From contig CAKTZP010000106.1 of assembly GCA_934636045.1 (NCBI GenBank), forward strand, positions 1-7,543: a stretch of DNA of 7,543 bases, given 5' to 3'. The stretch's first letter is position 1. The number at the start of each line of letters is the position of its first letter. The stretch comes from an uncultured Oscillospiraceae bacterium. GTDB taxonomy: Bacteria; Bacillota; Clostridia; Oscillospirales; Oscillospiraceae. Positions 5,472 to 7,543 of the stretch are shown here, piece after piece. The notes beneath the pieces were generated by a model. That model saw only the letters and a program-made list of their open reading frames with translations, was not told the origin of the DNA and ran no database searches. The translations under genes were made by a program, and so were the position numbers.

Positions 5472-6442
5472 CGTGTTATCACCGTAAATTCGCAGCCGGA
5501 GAGGCTCACGCCCTCCGTTGCATAGATTTCGCCGTCCGTTGTGATGAAAACGGCCTCAAAGCTCTGCTCGGCGCGCCAGAAGTCGACCGCGTCTTCCAGT
5601 CCCATCACGAACAGCGCCGTCGAGTACGCGTCGGCCATCGTGCCGCTGTCGGCAAGAATGGTCACGGAGGCCAGCCCACTTTCGGCCGGGCGGCCGGTTT
5701 TGGGGTCGATGATATGATGATAAGTCACGCCATCGGCTTCAAAATAACGCTGATAGCCGCCGGAGGTGACGAGCGCCTTGGTGCCCGTCACGGCTACGGA
5801 CGCGACGGCCTGCTCCGGCTGCTGCGGGTCGGCAATGCCGATCGTCCATGGCGTGCCGTCCGGCTTGGCGCCGTAAGTCTGGATGTTCCCGCCGAGGGAC
5901 AGCAGTGCGGCCGCGTCGCTCTGCTGCAAAAGCGCAACGCACCGGTCGGCGGCATAGCCCTTGGCAATCCCGCCGAGGTCGATCGCCGCGCCGGTGTGCA
6001 GAGAAACGGCATTTTCGCCCAACTGCACCTGCTCCGTGCCGATTTTCGTCAGCGCAGCGGCAATCTCCGCGTCCGAGGGAACGCGCTGCGTCTCGTCCGT
6101 AAAGCCCCAGAGCCGCACAAGGGGATAGACCGTCGGGTCAAACGCGCCGCCGGTCGCCTCGCTGTAGTCCACAGCCTGCCGAACGAGCGCCGTGACCTCG
6201 CCGTCGATCGTTTCCCCGGCGTTGAGGCGGCCGATGGCGCTCTCCGCATCCGTCGCGTCCAGCAGGGCATCGAGCCGCGTAAGCTCGTCCGAGACGGCGT
6301 CCAGCGCAGCCTCGTCGCCCCAGACCTTGAGCGAAAAGATCGTATCCATTGCAAACAGCTCCTTCTGCGCCGGAACCTTTGCGCCGCAGCCGCCGAGCAG
6401 CAGCACCGCAAGCAGGAGCAAAACAAAAATCTGTCGTTTCAT
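5468..6442 (-). CDS. apbE: FAD:protein FMN transferase ApbE, lipoprotein
   Basis: The product has 324 residues. The signal peptide is of lipoprotein type: MKRQ, a hydrophobic run and LGGC with the lipidated Cys at 19, placing the enzyme on the outer face of the membrane. ApbE/Ftp proteins use FAD to attach FMN covalently to a Thr or Ser in target flavoproteins such as Rnf or Nqr subunits. Family motifs in order are TGGAFDPTVYPLVRLWGF (97-114), IDLGGIAKGYAADR (154-167), SLGGNI (182-187), HHIIDPKTGRP (242-252) and the Mg-binding region DSGTMADAYSTALFVMG (265-281). The ATG at 6442 has GGGGAAG (6446-6452) close upstream, a modest ribosome binding site. It forms an operon with the overlapping NusG_II gene. 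No target flavoprotein (FMN-binding domain) is encoded in this window, so the substrate is unknown. Confidence 0.92.
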   Translation of the reverse strand: MKRQIFVLLLLAVLLLGGCGAKVPAQKELFAMDTIFSLKVWGDEAALDAVSDELTRLDALLDATDAESAIGRLNAGETIDGEVTALVRQAVDYSEATGGAFDPTVYPLVRLWGFTDETQRVPSDAEIAAALTKIGTEQVQLGENAVSLHTGAAIDLGGIAKGYAADRCVALLQQSDAAALLSLGGNIQTYGAKPDGTPWTIGIADPQQPEQAVASVAVTGTKALVTSGGYQRYFEADGVTYHHIIDPKTGRPAESGLASVTILADSGTMADAYSTALFVMGLEDAVDFWRAEQSFEAVFITTDGEIYATEGVSLSGCEFTVITR

Positions 6443-6461
6443 TGGCTTCCCCGATCATTCC

Positions 6462-6484
6462 CCGCCGAAGTTGGCGGTTTTTTC
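6462..6484 (+). terminator. Short hairpin with T-run in the apbE 5' leader, + strand orientation
   Basis: CCGCC (6462-6466) pairs with GGCGG (6473-6477) around GAAGTT and is followed by six T (6478-6483). Read on the + strand it looks like a small intrinsic terminator, although no + strand gene precedes it. On the - strand the same hairpin forms at the very 5' end of the apbE transcript. It could limit antisense transcription entering the rplU promoter, or be incidental. Confidence 0.4.
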
Positions 6485-6490
6485 AAAAAT

Positions 6491-6519
6491 AGTATAGCAA
6501 ATTTGTAAAAAAAGGTCAA
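6491..6519 (-). promoter_or_regulatory. Sigma-A promoter of apbE-NusG_II
   Basis: On the - strand the -35 is TTGACC (6519-6514), the spacer is exactly 17 bp and the -10 is TATACT (6496-6491). Each hexamer matches consensus at 5 of 6 positions. The predicted start is near 6484, giving a leader of about 42 nt. It is divergent from the rplU promoter; the two -35 boxes are 7 bp apart. Confidence 0.8.
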
Positions 6520-6531
6520 ATAGTATTTGAC
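6515..6531. promoter_or_regulatory. Perfect 17-bp palindrome spanning both -35 boxes (candidate operator)
   Basis: GTCAAATAGTATTTGAC is two perfect 8-base inverted arms around a central G. It overlaps the -35 box of the apbE promoter on one side and that of the rplU promoter on the other. A dimeric repressor here would block both. Five bases in each arm are explained by the -35 sequences themselves; the inner three (ATA/TAT) are not. Confidence 0.5.
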
Positions 6532-6555
6532 AAATTGGATTTCTGATGCTAGAAT
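6527..6555 (+). promoter_or_regulatory. Strong sigma-A promoter of rplU-prp-rpmA
   Basis: The -35 is TTGACA (6527-6532, perfect), the spacer is 17 bp and the -10 is TAGAAT (6550-6555), preceded by an extended-minus-10 TG (6547-6548). This is the best promoter in the window, as expected for a ribosomal protein operon. Predicted start is near 6562. Confidence 0.88.
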
Positions 6556-6561
6556 AGATAA

Positions 6562-6633
6562 GCCGCGTCGAAGAGGTTTTAAGTTGAGGCAACTCACACC
6601 TTCAGAGCGAGACTACAATAAAGGTAGGTGCAA
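6562..6633 (+). promoter_or_regulatory. L21 ribosomal protein leader
   Basis: The leader between the promoter and rplU has the layout of the Firmicutes L21 leader. A stem TGAG (6585-6588) pairs with CTCA (6593-6596) and is capped by a GNRA-type GCAA tetraloop. An outer helix AGGT (6574-6577) pairs with ACCT (6598-6601). An AATAAAGGTAGGTGCAA stretch follows with the ribosome binding site. Such leaders are thought to let L21 repress its own operon by mimicking its rRNA site. The CACACCTT segment could alternatively pair with parts of AAGGTAGGTG and hide the ribosome binding site. Recognition is from memory of the family, not a covariance search. Confidence 0.7.
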
Positions 6634-6639
6634 TCGAAA

Positions 6640-6951
6640 ATGCAGGCAGTTATCGTTACCGGTGGTAAGCAGTACAACGTCAAGGAGGGCGATGTGATCT
6701 ACATCGAGAAGCTCGGCGTTGAGGCAGACCAGACCGTGACCTTCGATCAGGTGCTGGCAGTCGTGGACGGTGAGAACTCCAAGTTTGGCGCTCCCGTTGT
6801 GGCAGGCGCTTCCGTCGAAGCCAAGGTGCTGAAGAACGGCAAGTCCAAGAAGGTCGTCGTCTTCAAGTATCGCCCGAAGAAGGACTCCAAGTCCCTCCGC
6901 GGCCACAGACAGCCTTATACCAAGGTGCAGATTGAAAAGATCTCTGTGTAA
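6640..6951 (+). CDS. rplU: 50S ribosomal protein L21
   Basis: The product has 103 residues, the usual bacterial L21 length. It begins [14 protein letters not shown] and carries the basic C-terminal segment [28 protein letters not shown], which contacts 23S rRNA. The ATG at 6640 is chosen because AGGTAGGTG (6622-6630) precedes it by 9 nt. An in-frame GTG at 6628 lies within that ribosome binding site and is unlikely. It is the first gene of rplU-prp-rpmA, with prp starting 3 nt after its stop. Confidence 0.97.
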   Translation: MQAVIVTGGKQYNVKEGDVIYIEKLGVEADQTVTFDQVLAVVDGENSKFGAPVVAGASVEAKVLKNGKSKKVVVFKYRPKKDSKSLRGHRQPYTKVQIEKISV

Positions 6952-6954
6952 TTT

Positions 6955-7278
6955 ATGACAAAGGTCGAAGTTTTCAATCAAAACGGCAGGATCAACGGTT
7001 TTGCCGTCTCGGGGCACAGCGGGTACGGCGATGCGGGCAGCGACATTGTGTGCGCTGCGGTGTCATCGGCGGTCACCTTTGCGGAATGTACCATCAACGA
7101 CGTGCTCGGCAATCATGCCAAGACCAAGGTCGTTGAGGACGAGCCCCGCGTCACCCTAACCATCCCGGCCACCTGCGACGACGAGGACGCCGTGCAGGCG
7201 GTGCTGACCGGCTTTTTGCTGACGGTCTGCTCACTCCGGGATGTGTATCCTGATTATATCGAAGTTATGGAGGTGTAA
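6955..7278 (+). CDS. prp: Ribosomal-processing cysteine protease Prp
   Basis: The product has 107 residues (YsxB family). Prp removes the N-terminal extension of ribosomal protein L27 in Firmicutes. The catalytic pair is visible as H21 and C33 in the signature GHSGYGDAGSDIVCAAVSS (20-38). The gene sits between rplU and rpmA, its standard place. There is no clear ribosome binding site before the ATG, and only 3 nt separate it from the rplU stop, so translation is probably coupled to rplU. That would keep the protease at lower levels than the ribosomal proteins. Its last codons contain the GGAGGTG ribosome binding site of rpmA. Full length. Confidence 0.93.
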   Translation: MTKVEVFNQNGRINGFAVSGHSGYGDAGSDIVCAAVSSAVTFAECTINDVLGNHAKTKVVEDEPRVTLTIPATCDDEDAVQAVLTGFLLTVCSLRDVYPDYIEVMEV

Positions 7279-7281
7279 CAA

Positions 7282-7543
7282 ATGCTGAAAATCGGTTTTC
7301 AGTTCTTCGCTCATAAGAAGGGCGGCGGTTCTACTAAGAACGGTCGTGATTCCGAGTCCAAGAGATTGGGTGTGAAGCGCGCGGACGGCCAGTTCGTTCT
7401 CGCGGGCAACATTCTCGTTCGTCAGAGAGGCACGCACATTCATCCGGGTACCAACGTCGGTATCGGCAGCGATGACACCCTGTTCGCGAAGGTCGACGGT
7501 CACGTTCGCTTCGAGCGCAAGGGCAAGGATCGCAAGCAGTGCT
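7282..7543 (+). CDS. rpmA: 50S ribosomal protein L27, 3'-truncated by window edge
   Basis: The window contains 87 codons of a protein that is usually 90-100 residues long. The start [16 protein letters not shown] shows the Firmicutes N-terminal extension. Prp is expected to cut after FF (residues 8-9), exposing AHKKGGG, the segment that reaches the peptidyl transferase centre. The conserved [16 protein letters not shown] and [17 protein letters not shown] follow. The ATG at 7282 has GGAGGTG (7269-7275) 6 nt upstream, inside the end of prp. The frame runs off the right edge without a stop. Confidence 0.96.
   Translation, partial: MLKIGFQFFAHKKGGGSTKNGRDSESKRLGVKRADGQFVLAGNILVRQRGTHIHPGTNVGIGSDDTLFAKVDGHVRFERKGKDRKQC

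Noticed and set aside
5007..5525. + strand frame with GGAGGG (5081-5086) and an ATG at 5091, looking like a gene start
   Set aside because: The GGAGGG is one arm of the inverted repeat, only 4 nt from the ATG, and the frame is antisense to the NusG_II gene.
5456..6508. 350-codon + strand frame opposite apbE
   Set aside because: Complement of apbE, which shows all family motifs; the frame runs through the apbE promoter leader.
7231..7503. - strand frame opposite the prp-rpmA junction
   Set aside because: Antisense to L27, which is unmistakable; no family match.

Overview
This window reads as ordinary chromosomal DNA from a GC-rich anaerobic Clostridia-type Firmicute, most likely an Oscillospirales/Ruminococcaceae-like gut bacterium. 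The reasons are the NfnAB pair, the Firmicutes-style rplU-prp-rpmA operon with an N-terminally extended L27, a NusG_II-apbE pair, sigma-A type promoters, strong GGAGG ribosome binding sites and dispersed palindromic repeats of a kind common in that group. The taxon is inferred from gene content, not from a database search.

Layout. (1) 1-591, +: the 3' two-thirds of a glutamyl-Q tRNA(Asp) synthetase gene (gluQ), open at the left edge. (2) 588-2906, +: a promoter whose -35 overlaps the gluQ stop codon, then nfnA and nfnB, encoding the two subunits of the electron-bifurcating NADH-dependent ferredoxin:NADP+ oxidoreductase, closed by a strong intrinsic terminator. (3) 2959-3104: a degenerate REP/MITE-type palindromic repeat lying between two related hairpins. 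(4) 3157-3585, +: a two-CBS-domain protein. (5) 3590-3797: the C-terminal remnant of a REP-associated (Y1, IS200-like) tyrosine transposase on the - strand, cut off at a 33-bp palindrome. (6) 3839-6442, -: three genes read leftward. They are apbE (lipoprotein FAD:protein FMN transferase), a NusG_II-domain membrane protein overlapping it by ATGA, and a secreted coiled-coil M23 peptidase with its own promoter. (7) 6491-6555: two back-to-back sigma-A promoters sharing a perfect 17-bp palindrome. (8) 6562-7543, +: an L21 leader, rplU (L21), prp (the protease that trims L27) and rpmA (L27, running off the right edge).

How they fit together. NfnAB balances NADH, NADPH and ferredoxin in the cytoplasm. 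ApbE and the NusG_II protein act at the outer face of the membrane, probably in flavoprotein maturation for membrane electron transport. The M23 protein trims or hydrolyses peptidoglycan. The rplU-prp-rpmA operon makes two 50S proteins plus the protease that activates one of them.

I did not find a clearly new multi-gene system. The most interesting non-gene structures are the palindrome shared by the divergent apbE/rplU promoters, the inverted repeat that covers the -10 and Shine-Dalgarno of the M23 gene, and the fossil REP/RAYT region around the CBS gene. All start choices, folds and promoter calls were made by eye.
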